From UKL13-2 sp044229235 (GTDB lineage Bacteria > Pseudomonadota > Gammaproteobacteria > Burkholderiales > Usitatibacteraceae), in the NCBI GenBank assembly GCA_044229235.1, contig JBGATH010000017.1, positions 18,765-82,764 of the forward strand: a DNA stretch of 64,000 nt, in the 5' to 3' direction. How positions within the stretch are numbered: position 1 is the first letter of the stretch; each line of letters starts with the position of its first letter. Positions 35,292-45,801 of this stretch are shown one piece after another. The translations under genes were made by a program, and so were the position numbers. Under the pieces are notes generated by a model. It was not told the DNA's origin and searched no databases. It saw only the letters and a list, made by a program, of their open reading frames with translations.

Positions 35292-38048
35292 ATGAAGCAT
35301 CACAGAATGAAACTCCTGGTACACGCCGTGCTTATGGCTGTTGCGCCGGTCGCAATCGCGCAAACGCCGGCGACACCACCTGCGGCGGCGCAAAAGGTTG
35401 AGAAGATCGAAATCACCGGTTCGAACATCAAGCGGATCGACACTGAAACCTCGTCGAATGTGCAGGTCATCACGCGAGATGAAATCCAAAAGAGTGGCGT
35501 CAACACGGTGGCTGAGTTGTTGCGGGAAGTGCCGTCCATTGGCGGCGGCGCACTACAGGACTACGACGGCGGCAGTGGTTTCTCCCGTTCCACAACGTCA
35601 GCATCGCTTCGCAATTTGGGTTCCATCGGCACTTTGGTGCTGCTCAACGGGCGTCGCGTGGCGCCCGCCGCCAACGCAGATCCGAACACCGGACAGGGCC
35701 AATCGTACAACCTGAATACGATTCCGTTGACCGCGCTTGAGCGCATCGAAATTCTGAAGGACGGCGCCTCGGCCATCTATGGTTCCGACGCAATCGCAGG
35801 CGTAATCAATTTCATTTTGCGCAAGGACTACAAGGGCGCGGAAGTCGGCGTCAACTACGCCACGGCAAATACCCACAACTTCACTAATTACACGGTTACT
35901 GGCACGGCCGGATTCGGCGATATGGCCAAGGATCGGTACAACGTCTTGATGAGTGGCGAGTACTTCAAGCGCGACGAGGTCACCTTCAACGAGAGCAACG
36001 GCATCCAGAATGATTCCTACGCCCGCCTTGCAAGCCGCAATATCCAGTCGTCTTCTTTCACCCAGATCCCGAATTTTTACCGCGAGCGTACCCTTGGCAA
36101 CGGCGTCTTCAACGTCACCACGGCAACCGATCCACGCTGTCCTGCAGCTCAGGTGGTCGGCACGCTTTCTGGCTGTCGGATCAACCCGTTCCAATTCATC
36201 CGCCTGCAATCGGAGGGCGAGCGCGCCGGGTTCCTGGTAAAGGGCACACGCGAGTTTTCGGGCAACTTGCAGGGCACGGCCGAAGTAAGCTTCACGCGCG
36301 CGGAAAACAAGTTCGTCGACAGTGCACCCACCCAGGATGGCACCACCCCCAGCGGCAGCGTCTGGTTCAACCGCGACGGCCAGCGCTTTGCATTCAAGCT
36401 GACGCTGCCGGTTGGGCATCCGGACAATCCCAATAGTTTCCCGGTCGGCGTACGTTACCGCTTTGTCGATCTTGGGCCGACATTGACCAAAGTGACGAAC
36501 GACGCGACCCGCGCACTTGTGGGGTTGTCGGGCGTATTGGGCGCCTGGGACTGGGAGTCTGCTCTCTTGTATAGCCAGACCGAGCGCAAGGAAGTTGCCA
36601 ATGGTCGCCTGTATTACCCCGCGCTGGTGGCCGCCGTGAACAACGCGACCTATCGGTTCGGCGGAAACAACAGCGCTGATGTGATTGCCAAGCTCAACCC
36701 CTATCGCACCGGCACGGGAAGTACGGACATCACCAGTCTCGACCTGAAGGGTTCCCGCGAGTTGTTCCAGCTTTCCGGCGGCGCGGCAGCCATCGCGGTC
36801 GGCGCGGAAGTCCGTCGCGAATCGTTCGACATCACTTCCGACCCCGAACAGGTGGCGGGTAACTACGTCGGTATTGCTTCCACAACGGTGAATGCTTCAC
36901 GCAACGTCAGTTCCCTGTTTGCGGAATTATCGGCGCCGATCATCAAGAACGTGGAGACTCAGTTCGCAGTGCGTTACGACCATTACAGCGACTATGGTAA
37001 TTCGACTACACCAAAGGTCGGCATCAAGTGGAACCCCAGCAGTTATCTGGCTCTGCGTGGCAACTATGCCGAAGCCTTCCGCGCGCCGTCGCTGACCCAA
37101 ACTTCCAACTCGCGCGTTCAGTCGTTCTCCACGATCACCGACCCGGTGCGTTGCCCGAACGGCACCACGCCGGCGAATGGTGGCGATGCGACGGACTGCA
37201 CGGGCCGCACCGTGGCAAGCATCTTCCTGCCATCGACTGGCCTGCAGCCGGAGCGGTCGAAGAGCTACACCCTCGGGGCGATTTTCTCGCCGCTGAGCAA
37301 CGTGTCGGCGACCTTCGACTACTGGGAAATCCGGCGCCGGGACCAGATTGATCGCTTCAGCGCCCAACAGGTGATCAACAGCGAATTCGTTCCCGGCTAC
37401 ATCGGGGGCTCGGTCGTTCGCAGCACCAATCCGGCTTCATTCCTGATCGATGCCAATGGCAACCCGATCCCGGGTACCGGCCCGTTGGAGACCACCACCC
37501 GGCGGTTCCTGAATCTGGGCGAAACCCGCGTCAGCGGCTATGACATCAATCTGGCATCGCGCTTTCAGGTGGCGGGCGGCGCACTGCGGGTGAATGCCAA
37601 CGCAACGTGGATTCGCAAGTATCTTTACCAGTTGGAAAAGGGCGGCGAGTTTGTAGATGGGGCCGGCAATTTCTACTTGTTCGAAACCCCGAAGTTGCGC
37701 GGCAATGCGACGGTTGGCTTCACCAAGTCCGGCCAGTTTGATATTTTTGCGCGCTACAACTACACCGGCGGCTGGGATTACGGTGATCCAGAAAGTGGCT
37801 GTTACCTCGGGCCGACATCGCTGACACTGGCGTTCCTGGGGCGCTGTCAGGTTCGTGCGTGGTCGACGGTTGATATCGGCGGTGACTATCGGGAAATCAA
37901 AAACACCCGCATCTCCCTCGTTGTTCGCAACGTGGAAAATCGCCGGGCGCCCTATGATCCCAATCAAACAACACTTGGATTCAACCCGACGTACCACAAT
38001 CCGCTCGGCGCGAATTTCAACCTCAGCATCACTTATTCGTTCAAATAA
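35292..38048 (+). CDS. TonB-dependent outer-membrane receptor 1
   Basis: 918 residues. Signal peptide ends VAIAQ; TonB-box-like VEKIEITGSNIKRI is at the mature N terminus. The plug (VQVITRDEIQKSGVNTVAEL, LVLLNGRRVAP, IEILKDGASAIYGSDAIAGV) precedes a 22-strand-type barrel ending SITYSFK. It lacks the STN domain of signalling receptors. The start at 35292 follows AAGGGCCC; the open frame extends much further upstream without family similarity. Its N terminus and plug closely resemble receptor 2, so the two are tandem paralogues. Substrate unknown: peptides, glycans or metal complexes are all possible. Confidence 0.95.
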   Translation: MKHHRMKLLVHAVLMAVAPVAIAQTPATPPAAAQKVEKIEITGSNIKRIDTETSSNVQVITRDEIQKSGVNTVAELLREVPSIGGGALQDYDGGSGFSRSTTSASLRNLGSIGTLVLLNGRRVAPAANADPNTGQGQSYNLNTIPLTALERIEILKDGASAIYGSDAIAGVINFILRKDYKGAEVGVNYATANTHNFTNYTVTGTAGFGDMAKDRYNVLMSGEYFKRDEVTFNESNGIQNDSYARLASRNIQSSSFTQIPNFYRERTLGNGVFNVTTATDPRCPAAQVVGTLSGCRINPFQFIRLQSEGERAGFLVKGTREFSGNLQGTAEVSFTRAENKFVDSAPTQDGTTPSGSVWFNRDGQRFAFKLTLPVGHPDNPNSFPVGVRYRFVDLGPTLTKVTNDATRALVGLSGVLGAWDWESALLYSQTERKEVANGRLYYPALVAAVNNATYRFGGNNSADVIAKLNPYRTGTGSTDITSLDLKGSRELFQLSGGAAAIAVGAEVRRESFDITSDPEQVAGNYVGIASTTVNASRNVSSLFAELSAPIIKNVETQFAVRYDHYSDYGNSTTPKVGIKWNPSSYLALRGNYAEAFRAPSLTQTSNSRVQSFSTITDPVRCPNGTTPANGGDATDCTGRTVASIFLPSTGLQPERSKSYTLGAIFSPLSNVSATFDYWEIRRRDQIDRFSAQQVINSEFVPGYIGGSVVRSTNPASFLIDANGNPIPGTGPLETTTRRFLNLGETRVSGYDINLASRFQVAGGALRVNANATWIRKYLYQLEKGGEFVDGAGNFYLFETPKLRGNATVGFTKSGQFDIFARYNYTGGWDYGDPESGCYLGPTSLTLAFLGRCQVRAWSTVDIGGDYREIKNTRISLVVRNVENRRAPYDPNQTTLGFNPTYHNPLGANFNLSITYSFK

Positions 38049-38080
38049 GCGATTCCGGTTACAAATCTTCGAATCGCGAC

Positions 38081-38103
38081 AAAGGGGCCTTCGGGCCCCT
38101 TTT
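38081..38103 (+). terminator. Terminator after receptor 1
   Basis: AAAGGGGCC-TTCG-GGCCCCTTTT, a 9-bp stem with a stable TTCG loop and a T run, 32 bases after the stop. Confidence 0.9.
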
Positions 38104-38327
38104 CTTTGCGTAAATTTACCTTGCCGTGCAAAATTTTTGAATGTAAGTCAACAGCTTAGGAATTTTGTTGTGAAAAGGCGACACTTTCCAAAAATAGTGG
38201 AATCAGCTTCACGCTGACGCTACAATCTGACGGTTTGTATCACCGTGTAATGAAACACGGCGGCGCGGCACAATCCAGTCACGTTCGCCACGGGACATTT
38301 ACATTTCGCAACTAAAACGAGGCCTAA

Positions 38328-41066
38328 ATGACTCATTCCAAGATGAAACTGTTGCCCCAGGCACTGCTGGCAGCTCTGGTGATCTCTCCGCTGGCATTTG
38401 CGCAGCAGTCTGCCCAAAAGGTGGAAAAGATCGAAGTTACCGGCTCGAACATCAAGCGTATCGAGACCGAAACCACCGCGCCAATCCAGGTGATTACCGC
38501 TGAAGAGATCCGTCAGTCCGGCAAGCAAACGGTTACCGAAGTTCTGCGCGAACTGCCGATGAATGCCGCAGGCGGCCTGACCGAACTGTCCGGCTCGGGC
38601 AGCTTCTCCGCAGGCGCTGCCACCGCGTCGCTACGCGGCCTTGGTTCTGCCGCCACCCTCGTGTTGCTCAACGGCAAGCGCATCGCGCCTTACGGCTTGG
38701 CTGATCCGAACTTCGGACAGGGCGCTGCCATCAATTTGAACGCCATTCCGTTGGACGTGATTGAGCGCATTGAAATTCTGAAAGACGGCGCCTCTGCCAT
38801 TTATGGCTCCGAGGCCATCGCCGGGGTAATCAATATCATCCTGAAGAAGGATTACAAGGGTGGCCAGGTGGCCGTACAGGGCTCCAGCAACCGTTCGGGC
38901 CTCTACAACACGGGTACCGTCTCCGCGACCTTCGGCATGGGCGACCTTGCCCGGGATCGCTACAACGTCTTTGGTAACGTCGAAATCTATCGCCAGCAGC
39001 ACGTGGCGTTCCCGGACGCGCTGCCTTTCCTGAACCGCGAGGAATTCAAGAACGTCTACGGCACGGGTCTGGTCAGTTCTGCCTTTTCGCCGTTCCTGAC
39101 CTACGTTACCAACGCCACGGGCGCAGTCGTCGCCTCGCCGGGCGCGACCTGCCCGCAAAGCAATATCGTGCCGTGGAATTTCAACGGCTTTAACCTCACG
39201 GGTGCCGGCGGCGCGTCGGGCAACGTTTGCCTGTACGACAACCTTTCGCGTTCGGAAATCGTACCGAAGGTGGAACGCGAGAGCTTCTTCGTGCGCGGCA
39301 ATTACGACCTGAACAACACCACGTCGCTGTACGCGGAAGGCAGCTACGTTCACAGCAACACCTATTTCACCGGCTTCCCGGTTGCAGTTGGTTTCGGCAT
39401 AGGCGCGACGTTTAATCCAAGCACCGGTACACTGAACCCCGGTCCGACGAGGCTTCCTGTCGGGCACCCTAACAACCCCTTCAACCGCGAAACCACGTTC
39501 CGTGGGCGCTTTGATGCGGTCGGTCCGCAGGACAACGAAATCGATAGCAAGTCGACGCGCGGTGTCTTCGGTATCAAGACACTGATCAGCACTTTCGACG
39601 TCGAGTCCAGCCTGTTGTACAACCGCTCCGAGCAGGAATCGTTCAATTACAACAGTATCAACTACTCAGAGCTGATCAAAGGCATCACCGGCGGGCAGTT
39701 CAATTTCGTCTCGCCCAACACGGGTGGAGTGACGGCGAATTCGCTGCGAATCAATGCGCGCGACAAGGCGACGTCGACCTTCACCATCTTTGACGTGAAA
39801 GGCTCTGGCGAAATTGGCAAGCTGCCAGGAGGTCCGATCGGTGTGGCACTCGGAACCGAGTTCCGCCGCGAAGAACGCACCGTGCGTCCCGACTTCAACA
39901 AGACCATTGGGAACATTTATGGTCGCGGTGTGGCGACGGCCGATGGTTCGCGCAATGTCTCGACGCTGTTTGGCGAGGTCAACCTGCCTGTCGTCAAGAA
40001 CGTGGAGATTCAGACGGCCCTGCGATATGACCGTTATTCCGATTACGGCAGTTCAACTACGCCCAAGGTTGCCGCATCCTGGTCGCCGCTTTCCGAGTTG
40101 AAATTCCGCGGAAGTTATGCGCGGGGCTTCCGCGCACCGTCACTGACCGAAATCTCCAAGTCGGCCGTGTCAGGATTCTTCAACGGCGTGGACGATCCCA
40201 AGCGCTGTAACCGCCCGACGCTTACCGTCGGTTGCGGTGTGTCCGTTACCGGCCTGATCTCCGCGAACCCGGACATCCAGCCGGAAAAGGCGGAAACCTA
40301 CTCCGGTGGTTTTGTGTTCGAGCCCAGCAAGGACGCGAGCGTTAGCATCGATTACTTCAGCGTCACGCGCCGTAACGAAATCGGCTTCGAGTCGATTACC
40401 ACTGTTCTGTTGAACGAGGATTCCAACGATCCGCGATTCAAGGGAAAGATCACCCGCGACCCGACCAATGTCGACTCACGCGTGCCGAACGATCCGGGCG
40501 CCCTGCAAAGCGTCAAGCTGGGCTTCCTGAATGCCGGCAAGACGACTGTACGTGGCCTGGATATCGACATGCGCTATGCGATGTCCCTGGGTGCCTGGGG
40601 CAAGTTGTCCACCGGTCTGAATGCCACCTACTATCTTGAGCAGCGTGGTTCCGGTGCGCCAAACGATCCGCAGATCAGCTTCAACGGCTTCCGCAATGCA
40701 CCTGACTGGCGTGCCAACTTCCGGACGACCTGGAGCACCGGCAACTGGGTGAACACGGGCGTGCTCAATTACGTGGGCAAGTTCAAGGCCTTCATCAATC
40801 CGGAAAATGGTTCGGGCCTGGCAGCTATCCGCGATTGCGGCAACCCGGTGAACTCCTACCTGGCGCACTGCACGGTGAGCGAGTGGGTGACGCTGGACGT
40901 CGGCACCGAATATCGTGGCTTCAAGAACGTGAGCTTGTCTCTGAACGTACGCAACATCACCAACGAGCGCCCGCAGTTTGATCCGCTGGCACGTCCGTTC
41001 AACACGATCTGGTACAACCCGCAGGGCACCAACTTCATCGCCCGCGCAACCTACACGTTCAAGTAA
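38328..41066 (+). CDS. TonB-dependent outer-membrane receptor 2
   Basis: 912 residues. Signal peptide ends PLAFAQ; TonB-box-like VEKIEVTGSNIKRIETET follows. Plug blocks VQ/IQVITAEEIRQSGKQTVTEV, LVLLNGKRIAPYG and IEILKDGASAIYGSEAIAGV mirror receptor 1. Barrel strands end FIARATYTFK. It has its own 279-base leader with a CCGTGT/ACACGG stem (38243-38260), and its own terminator, so it is separately transcribed. GAGG precedes the ATG. The short N-terminal region and NIKRI motif are typical of the large receptor families that import complex organic substrates. Substrate unproven. Confidence 0.95.
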   Translation: MTHSKMKLLPQALLAALVISPLAFAQQSAQKVEKIEVTGSNIKRIETETTAPIQVITAEEIRQSGKQTVTEVLRELPMNAAGGLTELSGSGSFSAGAATASLRGLGSAATLVLLNGKRIAPYGLADPNFGQGAAINLNAIPLDVIERIEILKDGASAIYGSEAIAGVINIILKKDYKGGQVAVQGSSNRSGLYNTGTVSATFGMGDLARDRYNVFGNVEIYRQQHVAFPDALPFLNREEFKNVYGTGLVSSAFSPFLTYVTNATGAVVASPGATCPQSNIVPWNFNGFNLTGAGGASGNVCLYDNLSRSEIVPKVERESFFVRGNYDLNNTTSLYAEGSYVHSNTYFTGFPVAVGFGIGATFNPSTGTLNPGPTRLPVGHPNNPFNRETTFRGRFDAVGPQDNEIDSKSTRGVFGIKTLISTFDVESSLLYNRSEQESFNYNSINYSELIKGITGGQFNFVSPNTGGVTANSLRINARDKATSTFTIFDVKGSGEIGKLPGGPIGVALGTEFRREERTVRPDFNKTIGNIYGRGVATADGSRNVSTLFGEVNLPVVKNVEIQTALRYDRYSDYGSSTTPKVAASWSPLSELKFRGSYARGFRAPSLTEISKSAVSGFFNGVDDPKRCNRPTLTVGCGVSVTGLISANPDIQPEKAETYSGGFVFEPSKDASVSIDYFSVTRRNEIGFESITTVLLNEDSNDPRFKGKITRDPTNVDSRVPNDPGALQSVKLGFLNAGKTTVRGLDIDMRYAMSLGAWGKLSTGLNATYYLEQRGSGAPNDPQISFNGFRNAPDWRANFRTTWSTGNWVNTGVLNYVGKFKAFINPENGSGLAAIRDCGNPVNSYLAHCTVSEWVTLDVGTEYRGFKNVSLSLNVRNITNERPQFDPLARPFNTIWYNPQGTNFIARATYTFK

Positions 41067-41088
41067 ACCGCTGTTTTGCAGTATTGGG

Positions 41089-41110
41089 AAAAGGGCCTTC
41101 GGGCCCTTTT
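41089..41110 (+). terminator. Terminator after receptor 2
   Basis: AAAAGGGCC-TTCG-GGCCCTTTT, a 9-bp stem with a TTCG loop, 22 bases after the stop; the same design as after receptors 1 and 3. Confidence 0.9.
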
Positions 41111-41338
41111 CTCATGGTGCGGCGCACCAAAATGGCATTGGGTTTGTCGAGCTTTTTGCAGCAGGTATCCGGCTTGGCGCCAAAGCGTGTTGCATCGCTG
41201 CAACAATATGACTACTTGCCGCAATATGTGTTGGATATTTGACAATCCAGACGCTATTCTCTCGACACTCGCATTCGAGTGTCCGTTTGTAACAGCCCAA
41301 CCACGAGTTGGAACTTGTCCCCAAAGGAGGCTTTACCC

Positions 41339-44302
41339 ATGAAATTTAAGCTCAAGAAACTGCCGGTAGCAGTGTCGGGCGCGCTGAGCGCAGGCTTGGT
41401 CGCGTCAATGGCGATCGGTCAGGCATATGCTCAAACGGCTGCAGCCAAGCCGGAAGAGCAGAAAGTTGAACGCGTTGAAGTGACCGGTAGCCGCATTCTT
41501 TCCCAGAATCTGGAAAGCGTCAGCCCGATCACCACCATCGACGCCGCGGCCATCAAGGTCGACGGCCTGCGTTCTGTCGAAAACCTCCTCAACAACCTGC
41601 CACAGGTGTTTGCTGCGCAAGGTGCCAACGTGTCCAACGGCGCGACTGGTACCGCCACGGTGAACTTGCGTGGTCTGGGCGCAACCCGCACCCTGGTGCT
41701 GGTTAACGGTCGTCGCCTGCCTGCCGGCAGCCCGCGTACCTATGCAGCTGACTTGAACCAGATTCCGGCGCCGTTGATCAAGCGCGTGGAAATTCTGACG
41801 GGTGGCGCTGGTGCCATTTACGGTTCGGACGCGGTTTCGGGCGTGGTGAACTTCATCATGAACGACAAGTTCGAAGGCCTGCAAGTCGAAGCCAACCACA
41901 GCTTCTACAACCACGAGCAGCATGACAGCAGCGGCGTCTCGGATGTGATCGCGACCCGCAGCCAAACCAACAAGGCACAGTTCCAAGTCCCGGGTGACAA
42001 GAGTTCGGACGGCAAGATCAGCGACTTCAACGTGCTGTTCGGCTCGAACTTCGCCAACGGCAAGGGTAACGCTACGGTCTTCTTCAACTACAAGAAGGAA
42101 GACGCATTGCTTCAGTCCGAGCGCGATTTCTCGGCCTGCTCGATCGGCAATGCGACGGCAACGGGCAACAGCACCATCAACGGTAAAGTGTTCGGCCCCG
42201 GCTTCCGCTGCGGCGGTTCGTCCACGTCGTTCCCGGGCCGTTTCCTGACCGATGTCGGCGATTACACCGTGGCCGACGCTGCCGGCAATACGCGCAATTT
42301 CAGCTCCGCGCTTGACCAGTACAACTTCGGCCCGCTGAACTACTTCCAGCGTCCGTCCGAGCGTTATGGTTTCGTGTCGTACGCCAACTACAACATCAAT
42401 GAAACCACCAAGCTCTACACCGAGTTCGGTTTCCATGATGACCGCACCGTTGCCCAGATTGCCCCGTCGGGTCTGTTTGGTCTCGATCTGTCGGGCGCCA
42501 ATGCCGTTAGCTGCGACAATCCGCTGCTGACCGCCTCCTGGCGTACTGCTTTGGGTTGCGTCGGCACCACCGGTACGGCCTCTGCCTTCATCCTGCGCCG
42601 CAACGTTGAAGGTGGTGGTCGTCAGGACGATATTCGCCACACCTCGTATCGCGGTGTGATCGGTGTCAAGGGCGAATTTGCCAAAGTCTGGAACTACGAT
42701 GCCTATGCCTACGAAGGCAAAGTCGTCTACCAGGAAACCTACAAGAACGACTTCTCTCTCGCCCGCAGCTATTTGGCGATGGACGCTGTTCTGGACTCCG
42801 GCGGCAATGTGGTGTGCCGTTCGGGCGCTCCGGGTTGCGTGCCGTACAACATCTGGCGTCTTGGCGGCGTGACGCAGGCAGCCTTGAATTACCTGCAAAC
42901 CCCGGGCTTCCAGAAGGGTGATACCCAGCAGAAAGTCATGGGCTTCAACCTCGGCGCAGACTTGGGCGAATATGGCGTGAAGTTGCCGGGCGCCAAGAAT
43001 GGCGTCGGCGTGAGCTTCGGCTTTGAGCACCGCACCGAAAAACTGCAACTGGATACTGACACCGCGTTTAGCACCGGTGACCTGTTTGGCCAAGGTGGAC
43101 CGACCATCGGCCTCGGCGGCGGCTACAACCTGAAGGATTACTTCATGGAAGCCCGCGCACCGATCGTCGAAGGCATGCCCATGGCAGACCTGCTGGCCGT
43201 GAACGGTTCGTATCGCCGTTCCGAGTACAGCTTCGGCCCGAAGACCGATACCTATGGTCTCGGCGCCGAATGGGCACCGACCAAGGACATCCGTGCACGT
43301 GCGACCTACCAGAAAGCGGTTCGTGCGCCAAACGTCATCGACCTGTTCACCGCGCAAGGCCTCGGCTTGTACGATCTGGCCAACGATCCCTGCGGCCCGA
43401 ACGGTACGGCAACGCAGGCACAGTGCGCGCGCACCGGTCTGCCGGCCAACCTGTACAAGAATTCGTTCCTGGACAGCCCGGCCGGTCAGTACAACGCCCT
43501 GTTCGGCGGCAGCACTTTGCTGAAACCGGAAGAGTCGGACAGCTACACCGCAGGTCTGGTGTTGACCCCGATTCGCAACTTGTCCATCGCCATCGACTAC
43601 TTTGATATCAAGGTGGAAAAGGTAATCGGCAACGCGCCTCCCGGGACGATCCTGAACCAGTGTATTACTGCGGGACAGTTCTGTAATCTGATCACCCGCG
43701 ACAAGTTCGGCACGTTGTGGGCAACCCCGCAGGCGTTCATCGTGGCGACCAACCAGAACTTGGGTTTGCTGACCACCAAGGGCGTTGACATTGAGTTGAA
43801 CTATGCGATGAAAATCGGCGCATGGGGCGGCTTGAAGTACAACTTCAACGGCACCTGGTTGAAGGAAAACATGGTCGAGCCGATCCCGGGTCTGGGCAGC
43901 TTTGACTGTACCGGCCTGCACGGCGCACAGTGCGGCGTGCCGACACCGAAGTGGCGTCACAAGCTGCGTACCACGTGGGAAACCCCGTGGAACGTGGACG
44001 TTGCCGCTACCTGGCGCCATATCGACAAGGTTGCCCAGGAAGGTACGAGCGCATATCCGCTGCTGCAGCAAACCGTGGCGCCGAAAGATCGTAACTTCGG
44101 CGAGCGCGATTACCTGGATCTGGCCGCTTCCTGGCAAGCCACCAAGCAGCTGATGGTGCGCGCCGGTATCAACAATGTGTTCGATCGTGATCCGCCGCTG
44201 TCGGGTCTGGTCGGCGCAGGCTTTGGTAACGGCAATGCCTACCCGCAGGTGTACGACGCACTTGGCCGTCGCGTGTTCTTCAACGCGACCTACAAGTTCT
44301 AA
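41339..44302 (+). CDS. TonB-dependent outer-membrane receptor 3
   Basis: 987 residues. A very strong ribosome site (AAAGGAGG) precedes the ATG at 41339. Signal peptide ends GQAYAQ; the TonB-box region is VERVEVTGSRILSQ. Plug blocks TTIDAAAIKVDGLRSVENLL, LRGLGATRTLVLVNGRRLPA and VEILTGGAGAIYGSDAVSGV; barrel end RVFFNATYKF. It differs from receptors 1 and 2 in plug and in length, so it is a more distant member. The codon choice looks biased to frequent codons (many CTG, GGC, GTT, CCG), which with the strong ribosome site suggests high expression; this is an impression, not a calculation. Confidence 0.95.
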   Translation: MKFKLKKLPVAVSGALSAGLVASMAIGQAYAQTAAAKPEEQKVERVEVTGSRILSQNLESVSPITTIDAAAIKVDGLRSVENLLNNLPQVFAAQGANVSNGATGTATVNLRGLGATRTLVLVNGRRLPAGSPRTYAADLNQIPAPLIKRVEILTGGAGAIYGSDAVSGVVNFIMNDKFEGLQVEANHSFYNHEQHDSSGVSDVIATRSQTNKAQFQVPGDKSSDGKISDFNVLFGSNFANGKGNATVFFNYKKEDALLQSERDFSACSIGNATATGNSTINGKVFGPGFRCGGSSTSFPGRFLTDVGDYTVADAAGNTRNFSSALDQYNFGPLNYFQRPSERYGFVSYANYNINETTKLYTEFGFHDDRTVAQIAPSGLFGLDLSGANAVSCDNPLLTASWRTALGCVGTTGTASAFILRRNVEGGGRQDDIRHTSYRGVIGVKGEFAKVWNYDAYAYEGKVVYQETYKNDFSLARSYLAMDAVLDSGGNVVCRSGAPGCVPYNIWRLGGVTQAALNYLQTPGFQKGDTQQKVMGFNLGADLGEYGVKLPGAKNGVGVSFGFEHRTEKLQLDTDTAFSTGDLFGQGGPTIGLGGGYNLKDYFMEARAPIVEGMPMADLLAVNGSYRRSEYSFGPKTDTYGLGAEWAPTKDIRARATYQKAVRAPNVIDLFTAQGLGLYDLANDPCGPNGTATQAQCARTGLPANLYKNSFLDSPAGQYNALFGGSTLLKPEESDSYTAGLVLTPIRNLSIAIDYFDIKVEKVIGNAPPGTILNQCITAGQFCNLITRDKFGTLWATPQAFIVATNQNLGLLTTKGVDIELNYAMKIGAWGGLKYNFNGTWLKENMVEPIPGLGSFDCTGLHGAQCGVPTPKWRHKLRTTWETPWNVDVAATWRHIDKVAQEGTSAYPLLQQTVAPKDRNFGERDYLDLAASWQATKQLMVRAGINNVFDRDPPLSGLVGAGFGNGNAYPQVYDALGRRVFFNATYKF

Positions 44303-44322
44303 TACATCAGAACGGTATCAAC

Positions 44323-44352
44323 AAAAACGGCGAGCTTCGGCTCGCCGTTTTT
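44323..44352. terminator. Terminator after receptor 3
   Basis: AAAAACGGCGAGC-TTCG-GCTCGCCGTTTTT, a 13-bp perfect stem with TTCG loop. It sits between convergent genes and works in both directions. Confidence 0.92.
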
Positions 44353-44402
44353 GCTTTTGGGCTCCGGTTACGGCAGGCAGCCGCGTGGCGAAGGCGAGAA
44401 TG

Positions 44403-45698
44403 TCAGAGATCGAATTCTGCGGCAGCGTCGGTAAACTGGTTGATGCCGGCTGCCAGCGAGGTGAGCATGGTGCGCTCGGCGGCGCTAAGTAACGGATTCC
44501 AGATGTCGAATATCAGCACCACGCGCAGTTTATCGCTGGTATTCCAGGCTTCGTGGTCGATGGTATCGTCGAAGACGAATGCCTTGCCAGGCTCCCAGAT
44601 GCGCGTTTCGTTGCCACAACGGAAACCGCAGCCCTCCGGGACGATCAGCGGGACATGCACCACCATGCGCACATTTGATACACCGGTGTGTGGCGGAATA
44701 TGGGTTTTCGGCTTTAGCAGGGAGAACATGGCCGCCGGGGTTCGACCGGGCTGCACAGGTTGCGGTGCCTGCGCCAGCAGCGACATGGTCAGCGGGCACT
44801 TGGCCGCGTTGCCGTCGATGCGTTTGCCGTTCTTGAACAGGTGAAACGCGCTCCATCGGGGCGAGTTATTCAATTCAGCCCATTGATTCAGTGGCACGTC
44901 GTCAGGATACGAAATGTAGGGCGTAAATCCCTCCTCCTGCTGCAGAACGTTCAGGAATTCGTCGCGTATCGCGTCGGTGGCGGCTTCGAACGGATCCAGC
45001 CATGGAAAATCCTGGCGGTCAAAAAACTCAATGGCCGGCAGCCCCGGGTAGTACTGGACCACCGGCATGGCGTCAAACCGGCGCTTGCGGCCCAACATGA
45101 TGTCGACCGACGCCCGAAAGCGTTCCAACCGCTCACCGGACAGCGCGCGATAGGCCGGATCCAGAAAGCCGTCAAGGAACTTGCCCATGTCGTCGTTGTA
45201 CTTCTCATGAAACTGGCGCGCGTGTAGTACCGCAGGACGCAGCTCCGGGTGCAGTTTTTCCAGCGGCGGCGATACCGTTGCCGCGGCGCCGTAGGCTCGG
45301 GCCGCCTGATGTGTTTTTCCCTGGCGCTCTAGCAGGTTGCCGCGCAGTACCAGGCAAAGCAGGTCGCTTGGATCAACCACGAGACCGCGGCGAATTGCCT
45401 CCAGTTCACCCCCGTCGTCGCCGAGCGCCCGGCAGGCGAGAGCCACGTTGATCCACTGTTGAACATCGCTCCCATCCGCATCGGCGACGCGCTGAAAGGC
45501 GGTGCGCGCGGCCTGGGGATTGCCTTTGCGAAACGAATACTGGCCCATGTCGGTCAACGTCGGCAGGTGATTGGGGTCCAGATCGAGTATGCGCGCCCAG
45601 GTCCGGACCAGCTGATCCTCATTGCCGGATTTGGCGGCGCGGGCGGCTTCGGTGCTCAAAGCGTAAATGGCTGCCGAGGGATCGCTAGTTCTGTTCAC
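44403..45698 (-). CDS. TPR plus aspartyl/asparaginyl beta-hydroxylase-type protein, paralogue 1
   Basis: 431 residues with a GTG start at 45698 (GGAG six bases ahead). The N-terminal 170 residues are TPR-like helices (QAARTAFQRVADADGSDVQQ, GNLLERQGKTHQAARAYGAA). The C-terminal domain is the Asp/Asn hydroxylase fold: HIPPHTGVSNVRMVVHVPLI, GFRCGNETRIWEPGKAFVFD and DTIDHEAWNTSDKLRVVLIF. The two His (HTG, DHEAWN) and the Arg in KLRV match the iron and 2-oxoglutarate ligands. It should hydroxylate Asp/Asn or a similar group using Fe(II) and 2-oxoglutarate. No signal peptide, so cytoplasmic. Substrate unknown; it follows the receptors tail to tail. Confidence 0.88.
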   Translation of the reverse strand: MNRTSDPSAAIYALSTEAARAAKSGNEDQLVRTWARILDLDPNHLPTLTDMGQYSFRKGNPQAARTAFQRVADADGSDVQQWINVALACRALGDDGGELEAIRRGLVVDPSDLLCLVLRGNLLERQGKTHQAARAYGAAATVSPPLEKLHPELRPAVLHARQFHEKYNDDMGKFLDGFLDPAYRALSGERLERFRASVDIMLGRKRRFDAMPVVQYYPGLPAIEFFDRQDFPWLDPFEAATDAIRDEFLNVLQQEEGFTPYISYPDDVPLNQWAELNNSPRWSAFHLFKNGKRIDGNAAKCPLTMSLLAQAPQPVQPGRTPAAMFSLLKPKTHIPPHTGVSNVRMVVHVPLIVPEGCGFRCGNETRIWEPGKAFVFDDTIDHEAWNTSDKLRVVLIFDIWNPLLSAAERTMLTSLAAGINQFTDAAAEFDL

Positions 45699-45801
45699 AC
45701 TGTGCTCCGGAGACTTGGTTCAAAAAACACCGACAGGTCGGCAATATGGCCCGGCGCCGCTGACTCGGCTCGACCGGTTCGTTTTGCATGACGGAAGCGC
45801 A

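Noticed and set aside
41405..44137. A 910-codon frame antisense to receptor 3
   Set aside because: The receptor has clear signal, plug and barrel motifs, a strong ribosome site and a terminator. The antisense frame has none and is a product of biased codon use.
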